From Aliirhizobium wenxiniae (GTDB taxonomy: Bacteria > Pseudomonadota > Alphaproteobacteria > Rhizobiales > Rhizobiaceae), in contig NZ_JACHEG010000002.1 of NCBI RefSeq assembly GCF_014201355.1, positions 496,001 through 560,000 of the forward strand: a DNA stretch of 64,000 bases, in the 5' to 3' direction. Positions 9,179-17,349 of this stretch are shown in pieces. The number at the start of each line of letters is the position of its first letter. The stretch's first letter is position 1. The position numbers and the translations under genes were made by a program. Under the pieces are notes generated by a model that saw only the letters and a list, made by a program, of their open reading frames with translations, was not told the origin of the DNA and made no database searches.

Positions 9179-11431
9179 TTGCAGGACGAACCCAAAGCAC
9201 CCGAGGGCCGGCCGCGCAAGAAGCGCCACATCCTGCTGCGTGTCGACAGCTGGATCGATTCCACCGTCTGGAACCTTGGCTTCAAACTCGCCGAAGCCTG
9301 GGAAGAGATCACCATATTCTTCCGTCGTTTTCGCGTGCGCGGCTGGAAAAAGCTCGCCTTCGAGGTGGCTGGCGAGGCCATGACGCTTGGCACGGCAGGC
9401 TTTGTCGTGCTTCTGGCGCTGGCACTTCCCGCCTTCGAAGAGACCAAGGAAGACTGGAAGAACCGCGGCGATTTTGCCGTCACCTTTCTCGACCGTTACG
9501 GCAATGTGGTCGGCCATCGCGGCATTATCCATGAAGACTCAGTGCCGATCGACGAATTGCCGGATCACCTGATCAAGGCGGTTCTGGCAACCGAAGACCG
9601 ACGTTTCTTCGACCATTACGGCATCGACTTCATCGGGCTTGGCCGGGCACTGACGGAAAACGCCAAGGCGGGTGGCGTCGTGCAGGGCGGCTCGACGCTG
9701 ACCCAGCAGCTGGCGAAAAACCTGTTCCTGACCAACGAACGTTCGATCGAGCGCAAGATCAAGGAAGCCTTTCTGGCTGTATGGCTGGAAGCCAATCTGT
9801 CGAAGAAAGAGATCCTGTCGCTTTATCTCGACCGCGCCTATATGGGCGGCGGCACGTTCGGGGCAGCGGCGGCTTCGCAGTTCTATTTCGGCAAAAAGAT
9901 CACCGATGTCAGCCTGGCAGAAAGCGCCATGCTTGCCGGCCTGTTCAAGGCGCCGGCTAAATACGCGCCTCATGTCAACCTGCCGGCGGCGCGCGCCCGC
10001 GCCAACGACGTATTGTCCAATCTGGTGCAGAGCGGCCTGATGTCGGAAGGCCAGGTGATCGGCGCGCGGCGCAACCCGGCAACCGCTATCGACCGCGCCG
10101 ACGTGAAAGCGCCCGACTATTTCCTCGACTGGGCTTTCGACGAAGTGCAGCGGCTGGCCAAGGAAGGCAAGATCAAGGAACATTCTGTCGTGGTTCGCAC
10201 CACCGTCGACATGGGCCTGCAGCAGGCAGCCGACGCGGCAATGGAATCCAGCCTGCGCGAGTTCGGCGAGGGCTACAAGGTCAAGCAGGGCGCCATGGCG
10301 ATGATCGAGAACGGTGGCGCCGTTCGCGCCATGGTCGGCGGCCGGGATTATGGCGAAAGCCAGTTCAACCGCGCCACCAAGGCGCTGCGCCAGCCGGGCT
10401 CGTCCTTCAAGCTGTTCACCTATTCGGCCGCGATGGAACACGGCATGACGCCGGAAACGATGATTTCCGATGCGCCGATCACCTGGCGCGGCTGGTCACC
10501 GCAGAACTATGCCCGCTCCTACAAGGGCCGTGTTTCGCTGCTGACGGCGATGTCGCAATCGCTCAACACCGTGCCCGTGCGGCTGGCCAAGGATGTGCTC
10601 GGCACCAAGGTGATCGTCGAAACGGCGAAGGCGATGGGCGTCGAGACGCCGCTGCGCATGGATAAGACCATTCCGCTCGGCACCTCGGAAGTGACCGTAC
10701 TCGACCAGGCAACGGCCTATGCCGTGATGCCGGCCGGCGGCATGCAATCGCGTCGCCACGGGATCGAACAGGTTCTCGGTTACGGCGGCGAGGTTCTCTA
10801 CGATTTCAACCGCGACGAGATGCCTGCCAACCGCGTGCTTTCGGAAAAGGCAATGTCGTCTATGAACCGCATCCTGACGCAGATCCCGGTGATCGGCACG
10901 GCGCGGCGCGCAGCGCTTGACGGCGGCATCGTCACCGGCGGCAAGACCGGTACGTCGCAGAGCTATCGCGACGCCTGGTTCATCGGCTTTACCGGCAATT
11001 ACACGACCGCCGTCTGGTTCGGTAACGACGACTTCACCTCGATGAACAACATGACCGGCGGCGCGCTGCCGGCGATGACGTTCAAGAAGCTGATGGACTA
11101 TGCACATCAGGGCATCGAACTCAGACCCATTCCCGGCATCGAAAATCCGCTTCCGACGGGGAACCATAAAAAGGGCGATACGCCGGCCGAGCAACGCCAA
11201 GAGGATCCGGCACTGATGGCGTTGACGCGCCCGCGGTCGCTCTCGGGCGAATCGACCCGCGTTCTGAAGCAACTGGCACAGGCGTTGAAGGCCGCGCCGC
11301 CGCTGGTGGCGGGTGTCGAAAAGGTTGCCGAAGCCACGAGATCCGCAGCAGGCCTGCGACAGGGTTCCGGCAGCGATCTGCGCAAGGGTACGGCGACCGT
11401 AAGCCCGGTGGTGACGAATTCGATACCGTGA
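9179..11431 (+). CDS. Class A penicillin-binding protein (PBP1A type)
   Basis: A 750-residue bifunctional peptidoglycan synthase. One membrane helix (about 69-86) anchors it to the inner membrane. The periplasmic GT51 glycosyltransferase has catalytic E139 in ATEDRRFFDHYGID, then QGGSTLTQQLAKN and RKIKEAFLA. The transpeptidase has S408-S-F-K411, S-L-N in SQSLNTVP, and KTGTSQSYRDAWF. The start is TTG 9179, with GGGAGG six bases before. The cytosolic N-terminus is long and basic. It lies alone, divergent from the YcgN gene, and is followed by the DUF1214/DUF1254 pair. Confidence 0.93.
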   Translation: MQDEPKAPEGRPRKKRHILLRVDSWIDSTVWNLGFKLAEAWEEITIFFRRFRVRGWKKLAFEVAGEAMTLGTAGFVVLLALALPAFEETKEDWKNRGDFAVTFLDRYGNVVGHRGIIHEDSVPIDELPDHLIKAVLATEDRRFFDHYGIDFIGLGRALTENAKAGGVVQGGSTLTQQLAKNLFLTNERSIERKIKEAFLAVWLEANLSKKEILSLYLDRAYMGGGTFGAAAASQFYFGKKITDVSLAESAMLAGLFKAPAKYAPHVNLPAARARANDVLSNLVQSGLMSEGQVIGARRNPATAIDRADVKAPDYFLDWAFDEVQRLAKEGKIKEHSVVVRTTVDMGLQQAADAAMESSLREFGEGYKVKQGAMAMIENGGAVRAMVGGRDYGESQFNRATKALRQPGSSFKLFTYSAAMEHGMTPETMISDAPITWRGWSPQNYARSYKGRVSLLTAMSQSLNTVPVRLAKDVLGTKVIVETAKAMGVETPLRMDKTIPLGTSEVTVLDQATAYAVMPAGGMQSRRHGIEQVLGYGGEVLYDFNRDEMPANRVLSEKAMSSMNRILTQIPVIGTARRAALDGGIVTGGKTGTSQSYRDAWFIGFTGNYTTAVWFGNDDFTSMNNMTGGALPAMTFKKLMDYAHQGIELRPIPGIENPLPTGNHKKGDTPAEQRQEDPALMALTRPRSLSGESTRVLKQLAQALKAAPPLVAGVEKVAEATRSAAGLRQGSGSDLRKGTATVSPVVTNSIP

Positions 11432-11534
11432 GAGGATCTACGCTCCCCACAGCGGAATGGCATCTCGGCATTTCCCCACAAAAGAATCAATGCTAATCCT
11501 CCCTGCACCGTTCTGCCGAGGACCAAGACTGCTC

Positions 11535-12122
11535 GTGTTCCGTGTTCCCTTTCTCGTCGCAATCGCGCTTGCAATCGCCTTCGGAGGCGGGATCTGGTCG
11601 ACCCGGCTGGCGCTCGATGCCACGATCGGTTTCGGCGCGATCAAGCTCGGATCCTGGGAAGCATTTCCTGAAGCGCAAACGGCGGATGCGGATCCTTATG
11701 CCAAGTCTCACCGCGCCAATGCCGGCAAGCTTCTTTATGCCACGGCAGAAGGTTTGAGCTTCACGGCAACGACCGATGACAGCGGCGCAAGACTTTCCGG
11801 AAGCTGCACCTATCAGTTGACCGGGCAGACGCCGACCGCGCGCTTCTGGACGCTGTTTGCAACAGGACCGGACGGGCGTCCACCGGCTGCGGATGCGGAC
11901 CTGCCCTCTTCGCTCAATTCCCGAATGGTGGGGCGCCAACCGGATGGTTCTCTCGACATAACGATCGCCTCGCGTGCTCGCCCCGGCAATTGGCTGGCAA
12001 GCCCTCAGCAAGGCCAGTTTCGCCTGACACTGACCCTGCTCGATACGCCGGCGGCCGGAAGCTCCGGCCTGATCGACCTTTCCATGCCGGCCATCCGCAG
12101 GATCGGATGCGGCAATGTCTAG
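11535..12122 (+). CDS. DUF1214-domain envelope protein
   Basis: A 195-residue exported or anchored protein with an N-terminal hydrophobic segment (FRVPFLVAIALAIAFGGGIW). The rest matches DUF1214 in pattern (IGFGAIKLGSWEAFPEAQTADADPYAKSHRAN, then GSCTYQLTGQTPTARFWTLFA). Function unknown. GTG 11535 starts directly before the signal; the frame extends to ATG 11490 and 11457, but those extra residues do not look like protein of this family. The stop overlaps the next gene by 8 bp. In many bacteria the two domains are on one protein; here they are separate. Confidence 0.8.
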   Translation: MFRVPFLVAIALAIAFGGGIWSTRLALDATIGFGAIKLGSWEAFPEAQTADADPYAKSHRANAGKLLYATAEGLSFTATTDDSGARLSGSCTYQLTGQTPTARFWTLFATGPDGRPPAADADLPSSLNSRMVGRQPDGSLDITIASRARPGNWLASPQQGQFRLTLTLLDTPAAGSSGLIDLSMPAIRRIGCGNV

Positions 12123-12726
12123 GCTGTTCAATTTCCTTTCGCTGCGACGCGACTTCCTGTGGCTGAAGATCCTGTTTGCGATCTTCACCGGGCTTGTGGG
12201 TGCCGCCCTGCTGCACCTGATCATCGTCTTTTCACTGCCGCAGTTTTCCCAGCGGGACGCCTATACGCGCATCATTGCCGAGGGAGAGAGCCACCGCTTC
12301 TATCGTCTCGGCGAGCAACCGGACCTCGCCGGGCTTTCCAAGGAAGACCCGATGATGGAGATGTCGGTCTGTTCATTTGACATAAGCGAAACACCGGTGA
12401 GGCTGACGGCGCCGAACATTGGTGTTCCGTTCTGGTCGCTGGGCGTGTTCGATGCTTCGTCCGACGAGATATTCTCGATCAACGACCGCACATCGGCGGA
12501 TCATGTTCTGGATGTGGTCGTGGGAACACCGGCACAACTTGCCGCTCTTCGAAAGAGCCTGCCGAGAGGCTTTTCACAGACCGTGCTGGTCGAGGCGCAG
12601 CAGACGGAAGGTTATGCGGTCTTAAGAAGTTTCGTGACGCATAAAAGCGTCGTTCCGGTCATCTCGAGATTTCTCGAGCAGGCGACCTGTGCTCCATTCC
12701 AGTGGAGAACCAGGGTCCAGTTCTAA
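12115..12726 (+). CDS. DUF1254-domain envelope protein
   Basis: A 203-residue protein with an N-terminal membrane segment (LFAIFTGLVGAALLHLIIVFSLP) and a likely periplasmic domain. The pattern FSQRDAYTRIIAEGESHRFYRL, DPMMEMSVCSFDISETPV and GVPFWSLGVFD is that of DUF1254 partners of DUF1214. Function unknown. The start overlaps the upstream stop by eight bases, so the pair is translationally coupled. ATG 12115 yields a short basic N-terminus before the membrane segment, fitting an inside-positive anchor. Confidence 0.8.
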   Translation: MSRLFNFLSLRRDFLWLKILFAIFTGLVGAALLHLIIVFSLPQFSQRDAYTRIIAEGESHRFYRLGEQPDLAGLSKEDPMMEMSVCSFDISETPVRLTAPNIGVPFWSLGVFDASSDEIFSINDRTSADHVLDVVVGTPAQLAALRKSLPRGFSQTVLVEAQQTEGYAVLRSFVTHKSVVPVISRFLEQATCAPFQWRTRVQF

Positions 12727-12855
12727 GCGTGTCTCGATCTTCCGGATCCGCTCGCGACGCCTAGGTTCACCGTATTCTCGCGTGCCTTGAAACGAATGCC
12801 GCCACGCGTCTTTGCGCAGCATTCCTCAGCATCTCACAAGATCAGGTTTTCGAAT

Positions 12856-13044
12856 TCACTTCTGTTCGATACGGGCGGCGTGATTTTCGGCCTTGCGGTC
12901 CATACGATCGTCAAAACGTTCGTAACGGACGCCGGTGAACATCACGATCTCACCCGCAAGAGCAAGGTTGGAAGCATCCGTCGGGCTCGAAACCTTTCGG
13001 CCTTTCCGATCACGCCATAAATTCATTACCACTATCTCTGCCAT
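12856..13044 (-). CDS. Small hypothetical protein
   Basis: A 62-residue soluble polypeptide, MAEIVVMNLWRDRKGRK then ASNLALAGEIVMFTGVRYERFDD and a charged end. ATG 13044 has GGAGA 5-8 bases upstream. The composition (mixed charge, regular hydrophobics, a GEIVMFTGVRYER motif) looks like a real small protein rather than a chance frame, but I cannot name a family. The CtrA box at 13298 lies 254 bp upstream in this gene's direction. Moderate confidence because of length. Confidence 0.5.
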   Translation of the reverse strand: MAEIVVMNLWRDRKGRKVSSPTDASNLALAGEIVMFTGVRYERFDDRMDRKAENHAARIEQK

Positions 13045-13713
13045 GCTCGTCTCCATTCAAGGGATCGAGAGGGATGAAGGCGGCTCTATTTCATCCTGCC
13101 CAACTGGGCCGACGCGCCCGTGCCTGCCCCGAAGGGTTCACGGACATCCGCGTCTTTCTCGTCAAAGCGTCTTTTCTCAAGACGCTGCGACATTTCACCT
13201 GCCCGTTCCGCCTGAACCAGCAGCTGCAGCAACAACCAAGTCTACTGCCCTTTCCGGCTTTATTGCCGGCCACTGCCGAAATTCAGACATAAGACGGTTA
13301 ACGAGATGTTAACGCTAAAGTAGCGCCCGCTGGAAATCCGCTTTGAAGGCCCGATCATTAACGCGGTGTTGCAGATTTGGTTCATTATCAGGGCCGCAGA
13401 ATTCAGATTTCTCTATTTATCCGCCGGGCGGCGCAGCGGCGGAGGCCAGCTGGCGGGATACGGACCTGTCCCAGACAAGCATATCTGCTGTGGACAGGAT
13501 GTCCCAAAACGAGCCGTCTTCACCAGACATTAACCCTATTGAGCCTAGCATCAAATCGACCTTGAGCGGGTGACGAAACCAGCGGAAACGCCGGCTGAAA
13601 CTTCCCGCCCACCGGGAGTTTCCAAGGTAAGGTAGATGACGTGTCGGCTGCCCTGCGGCGGCCAAACGCATTTGTCGGCACCTCTGTTTGTATTGCGTTC
13701 GAAGAGTTTGCCC
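13045..13713. other. 669-bp gene-poor interval with a CtrA box
   Basis: No convincing gene lies between the small minus-strand gene and the DUF2336 gene. The stretch holds a perfect CtrA box at 13298-13313. It also has a 24-codon open frame at 13499-13573 (MSQNEPSSPDINPIEPSIKS and four more residues). That frame lacks a strong ribosome binding site and is not annotated as a gene. A promoter starting near the CtrA box would give a long leader to the DUF2336 gene. Confidence 0.6.
13298..13313. promoter_or_regulatory. CtrA binding site (TTAA-N7-TTAAC)
   Basis: The sequence TTAACGAGATGTTAAC matches the full alphaproteobacterial CtrA consensus TTAA-N7-TTAAC, and because TTAAC recurs it reads equally on both strands. 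It could serve the DUF2336 gene (ATG/GTG about 400 bp downstream on plus), an unseen transcript, or the small gene on minus (254 bp). The match is direct; its occupancy is inference. Confidence 0.65.
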
Positions 13714-14784
13714 GTGACGAGTGAGTTTCGAGACCTTGAGAGACCGCAGGCGCTGCGCAGGAAGGACGTCGTGCTGATGGCAACGGTGACGAGCTTTGAA
13801 GCGCTGTCCCATCCGACGCGTTCGGAGCTGCGGCAGTTCGCCGAACTCTTCATGCCGATCTTTTCCGCTTCATCCGACGAGGCACGCCGGCAAGCGGTTG
13901 CCGCCCTTGCGCAATCTCCGAACGTCCCTGCCGCCGTCGCCTTCTTTCTCGGCAGCCAGCCGATCGCCGTCGCAGCCCCGTTTCTGATGACATCGACCTG
14001 CCTCTCCGACGAGGCGCTGGTAACCATCGCGCGCTGCCAGGGCACCGAGCATGCGCGCGCTATCGTTAGCCGTGCCGCGCTTTCTCCGACGGTCATCGAT
14101 GCACTTGTGGGCCTACGTCCCGATATTTCCCGGCAGGCCAGAAGCGCCACAGCCGAACCCTATCCCGGTTCGGCCCCCGTGGAGATGTCGAGGGCGGAAG
14201 TCGACACCTCCATCGATACCGATAAACGTGCCCGTGAAGAAGATCTGCGCCGCCGGATCAAGCTGCTTGCCGGCCATGTGGAACGTGTCGAAGGTGATCG
14301 TCTCGGCCTGCGCAGCCTTTCGGAGGTGCAGGAAGCGCTTCTGGTGCGGTTTGCGCGCAACCGTGAAGCGACCTTTCTCGTCACCGCGCTTTCGGACATC
14401 CTGACGACCAGCCGCTGGCTGGCCGAACGTGTCCTGCTCGATCTCTCCGGCCGCCAGCTTGCCACCGTGCTGAAGAGCCTGGGCATGCAATCGGCGGACG
14501 CGACCTATATCCTTACCCGCCTCTACGGCCACCTGGCGGAAGCGACGGGTGGCGTGTCGGAGGCAGAAAGCCTCTGGCAGTCACTGGACGAAGAAGAGTG
14601 CAATGCGCGGGTGGAAGCCTGGCGCAGGGCCGATCGTTACACCTATGGTGCGGATCAGGCGGCTTCCAGCCTGTTTTCCGGCGCAGATACCGACACTACG
14701 CAAGCCGAAGCCTTTGTCGAGGAGAGGCCTGTGCGGAGCTCGGCCACGCTGCGCCGAAGCGCCTCCGGTTTCAGGATCCGCTGA
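13714..14784 (+). CDS. DUF2336-domain protein
   Basis: A 356-residue, mostly helical cytosolic protein with the DUF2336 layout: an N-terminal LSHPTRSELRQFAELFMPIFSASSDEARRQAVAALAQ, a middle repeat-like region (CLSDEALVTIARCQGTEHARAIVSRAALS), then a charged linker and a second helical block. The repeated helix pairs resemble HEAT-type scaffolds, and DUF2336 proteins are common in alphaproteobacteria without an agreed function. GTG 13714 has GAAGAG seven bases upstream; the open frame reaches 13636 but the extra residues look non-coding. It ends 3 bp from the convergent DUF1491 gene. Confidence 0.82.
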   Translation: MTSEFRDLERPQALRRKDVVLMATVTSFEALSHPTRSELRQFAELFMPIFSASSDEARRQAVAALAQSPNVPAAVAFFLGSQPIAVAAPFLMTSTCLSDEALVTIARCQGTEHARAIVSRAALSPTVIDALVGLRPDISRQARSATAEPYPGSAPVEMSRAEVDTSIDTDKRAREEDLRRRIKLLAGHVERVEGDRLGLRSLSEVQEALLVRFARNREATFLVTALSDILTTSRWLAERVLLDLSGRQLATVLKSLGMQSADATYILTRLYGHLAEATGGVSEAESLWQSLDEEECNARVEAWRRADRYTYGADQAASSLFSGADTDTTQAEAFVEERPVRSSATLRRSASGFRIR

Positions 14785-14787
14785 GGA

Positions 14788-15135
14788 TCAGGGATCCGGC
14801 TTTACCACCGGGAAGAGATCGCCGATGTCGTCGATCTCCAGCTCGACCAGCCACAGATCGGGATCGAAACGCAGTTCCCTGTCGAGCGCCTCGCGCATGA
14901 GATCCGGCTCGGCACGCTCAAGCCGCATCTCGAACTTGCGGCTGCCGTCATCCTCGCTGGCAAAGAAGTTCTGCGGTGCCGGAGCATAGAGGCTCTCCAG
15001 CCCATCGCGAAAACGCTGCCGGATAAAGATCGCCCCCGCCTCGTCCGCCCCCTTGTGCTCGACCGCCGCGAAACCGCCGAGACCAAAGACGCGGCGGATG
15101 AGAGCGGAGACATACATATCAGAACGGAGACGCAT
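14788..15135 (-). CDS. DUF1491-family protein
   Basis: A 115-residue small protein of DUF1491, common in alphaproteobacteria and of unknown role. Recognisable pieces are SALIRRVFGLGGFAAVEHKGADEAGAIFI, LYAPAPQ, and the acidic C-terminal FDPDLWLVELE. No signal or membrane segment. It converges on the DUF2336 gene with a 3-bp gap. No strong ribosome binding site precedes ATG 15135; an internal ATG at 15117 is the alternative. Confidence 0.85.
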   Translation of the reverse strand: MRLRSDMYVSALIRRVFGLGGFAAVEHKGADEAGAIFIRQRFRDGLESLYAPAPQNFFASEDDGSRKFEMRLERAEPDLMREALDRELRFDPDLWLVELEIDDIGDLFPVVKPDP

Positions 15136-15191
15136 GGAGAGTGAATAGGATGGATTGGCGGCGGAGGCAAATGATGTGAAATGGCCACATC

Positions 15192-15220
15192 TTGACGGGT
15201 GACCAATCGGTCACATATTC
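15192..15220 (+). promoter_or_regulatory. Promoter with palindromic operator in the spacer
   Basis: TTGACG (15192-15197) and ATATTC (15215-15220) are separated by 17 bases, the optimal sigma-70 spacing. The spacer contains the perfect inverted repeat GTGACC-AATC-GGTCAC (15199-15214). A protein bound there would block RNA polymerase. The start codon ATG 15227 is seven bases past the -10, where transcription should begin, so the mRNA is probably leaderless. The adjacent gene encodes an ArsR-type HTH, its likely ligand. Confidence 0.72.
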
Positions 15221-15226
15221 ATCTGC

Positions 15227-16006
15227 ATGGATGATATCTTCAATGCCTTGGCACACCCGCTCCGGCGCGAACTTCTAGACCATCTCCGTGAACGAGATGG
15301 CCAGACGTTAAACGAACTTGGGCGCAGTCAGTCCATTACCCGTTTCGGGGTGATGAAACATCTCAACATACTCGAAGACGCCAATCTCATAGTGACCCGC
15401 AAGATCGGCCGGGAAAAGCTGCATTACCTCAATCCGCTTCCCGTCCAGGAGATCGCGGATCGCTGGATTTCGCGCTTTGCCGCACCGTTTGCTCAAACGA
15501 TAAACGACATCAAAGCTGTCGCCGAGAAAAGGGACGCAACCATGGCATCAGCAATACCGAAGCACGTCTGGGAAATGTTCATTCGTGCCACACCGCAAGA
15601 TGTGTGGGCCCTTCTCACGGATGATGAGAAAACGCCGCTCTGGCAACACTTCAACATGACCTCACGAACGGAATGGGTCGTAGGCGGCGCGATCACATTC
15701 TTTGTCGGAGATCGCGAAATGATTGTCGGCAAGGTCCTGGAGATCGATCCTCCGCACCGCTTCGTACATTCCTTCAGCGCCCAATGGTCGCCGGATGTCG
15801 CTGTCGATCCGGCTTCGCGCGTCACCTGGCTCATCGAAGCTGTCGGGGAAAATGCCTGCAAGCTGACGCTGACACACGACGATTTCGGCGGTGACACCGC
15901 CACAAGCAAGGCGGTTGGTGGTGGATGGCCCGAAGCCCTGTCGCGGCTGAAGACGCTCGCAGAAACGGGCGAGCCTTTTTACATAGCTGCTCCCATGCAC
16001 GGATGA
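15227..16006 (+). CDS. ArsR-type HTH fused to SRPBCC (AHSA1-like) domain
   Basis: A 259-residue fusion. Residues 1-~90 are an ArsR winged helix (DDIFNALAHPLRRELLDHLRERDGQTLNEL, then GVMKHLNILEDANLIVTRKIGREKLHYLNP). Residues ~110-250 are an AHSA1/START-like ligand pocket (FIRATPQDVWALLTDDEKTPLWQHF, then VLEIDPPHRFVHSFSAQWSPDV). Such fusions exist as ArsR-SRPBCC regulators; a hydrophobic ligand bound by the SRPBCC domain may govern DNA binding. No ArsR metal-binding cysteine pair is seen. It stands alone and is probably self-repressing through the palindrome at 15199-15214. Confidence 0.85.
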   Translation: MDDIFNALAHPLRRELLDHLRERDGQTLNELGRSQSITRFGVMKHLNILEDANLIVTRKIGREKLHYLNPLPVQEIADRWISRFAAPFAQTINDIKAVAEKRDATMASAIPKHVWEMFIRATPQDVWALLTDDEKTPLWQHFNMTSRTEWVVGGAITFFVGDREMIVGKVLEIDPPHRFVHSFSAQWSPDVAVDPASRVTWLIEAVGENACKLTLTHDDFGGDTATSKAVGGGWPEALSRLKTLAETGEPFYIAAPMHG

Positions 16007-16131
16007 TGGGGCAACTAAAGGAGATCGGCGGAATGGCGTTTGCCCGATTGGCTGTCTTTAATGCTGCCAGCTCGACGGTGCCTTCATCTTCCTGCCCGTC
16101 TGAGTGACCGCCGGCGGATGCCCCCTCCCCC

Positions 16132-17349
16132 CTACAGCGCGCCGATAGCCTTCAGCTTCTGCAGCACGACCTCGTCGGGTTCGCCGGTTTCGGGCAGGCG
16201 GTAGTGCTTCTGGAAACGACGGATGGCGGCCTTGGTCTGGGTGCCGGCGACGCCGTCGATCTCGACATCGGTATAGGCGATGTTCGACAGGCCCTTCTGG
16301 ATCTGCAGCACCATCTGCGAGGCGGGCAGTGGATCGGATCGTCTGGCGGCGGCCTGTACGGGCGCAGCAGCAGCCCGGCGCGCGCCTGGAATTTCGGCCG
16401 GCGGCATCATGCCCGGCTGACGCTCGGAGGAGCGAATTGCAGCGGTGACCGGATCTTCGTTGCGGGCCGGAGCCTTTATCTGCTGGACGACAGGCTGGGT
16501 CGCGGGTCGAGCCGCAGTTCTTTGCGCCTCAGCCTTGGGCGCCTCGGCTCTGGATGCATCCGCTCTTGGAGCCTGACGCGGGATCGGCAACGGCGCGGCC
16601 GCGGCCTGTGATTGAGCCTGGCTCCGACTTGTAGACTTCGATTGAAGAACGGCCAGAAGTTCCGGCGTGGCTACGCCGCGCTGCGGAAGGCCGGAGGCTT
16701 CCTCGAAGAAGAGAATGGCGCTTTCGGTACGGGGGCCCATCAGGCCGTCATCGGTGCCCTGATAGATACCGCGGCGCGCAAGCTCGCGCTGGATGCCGGC
16801 AACCAGCACCGCATCCGTCGTCGTGCCGGGAGTGGATTGCGCCGCCGGCGTCTGGCCTGCGATGATCGAACGGATGTCGTCAGCGGGTGCCGCCGCGGGT
16901 ACCGTTGTCACGGGCTGCGTCGCGGGTGAGGCAACCGTCTGTACGGAAGACGGCGGGCGGGCGGCGGACCTCTCAGGCGCAGTCTGCCCTCCTGTCGGCG
17001 CGCGCTCGATCCGGAAAGTGGTCACGTCAGCGGGATCGGCCTGGCGAAACTGTCGATAACCGGCAAGCGCGTTCGGATCGTGAGCATCACGCGTGGCAAG
17101 GAAGGGGGCCGGATGGCCACCCGGCTGATACCAGAGCGCATTGGCAGCAACGAAGGAGAAAGCGACGATGAAGGTCGTGGCGTAGAGCGTGGCCTTGGGA
17201 TTGCGGAGGATGGCGCCGCCGATACCGCGTGCGGAGCCGGTCGCGCCGTAAAGCACGGCGGAGCCCGTGCCCGCAAGGATGCGGGACGGAAGGCTTTGCT
17301 CCTTCGCTGTCCGTCGCCCCTTAGGCGCTTTTCGCTTCCGCGTGGTCAT
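16132..17349 (-). CDS. Membrane-anchored peptidoglycan-binding protein
   Basis: A 405-residue protein with a basic cytosolic N-terminus, one membrane helix at about 54-72 (TLYATTFIVAFSFVAANALW) and a periplasmic part. It has two PG_binding_1 domains: one in the middle (VAGIQRELARRGIYQGTDDGLMGPRTESAI) and one at the C-terminus (MVLQIQKGLSNIAYTDVEIDGVAGTQTKAAI). A Pro/Ala/Gln-rich linker separates them. It could tether the membrane to the wall. The start (ATG 17349) lies inside the 3' end of the histidine kinase gene, so the two are coupled. Confidence 0.82.
   Translation of the reverse strand: MTTRKRKAPKGRRTAKEQSLPSRILAGTGSAVLYGATGSARGIGGAILRNPKATLYATTFIVAFSFVAANALWYQPGGHPAPFLATRDAHDPNALAGYRQFRQADPADVTTFRIERAPTGGQTAPERSAARPPSSVQTVASPATQPVTTVPAAAPADDIRSIIAGQTPAAQSTPGTTTDAVLVAGIQRELARRGIYQGTDDGLMGPRTESAILFFEEASGLPQRGVATPELLAVLQSKSTSRSQAQSQAAAAPLPIPRQAPRADASRAEAPKAEAQRTAARPATQPVVQQIKAPARNEDPVTAAIRSSERQPGMMPPAEIPGARRAAAAPVQAAARRSDPLPASQMVLQIQKGLSNIAYTDVEIDGVAGTQTKAAIRRFQKHYRLPETGEPDEVVLQKLKAIGAL

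Noticed and set aside
13499..13573. 24-codon plus-strand frame starting MSQNEPSSPD
   Set aside because: No strong ribosome binding site and too short to judge; kept only as a note under the CtrA box interval.
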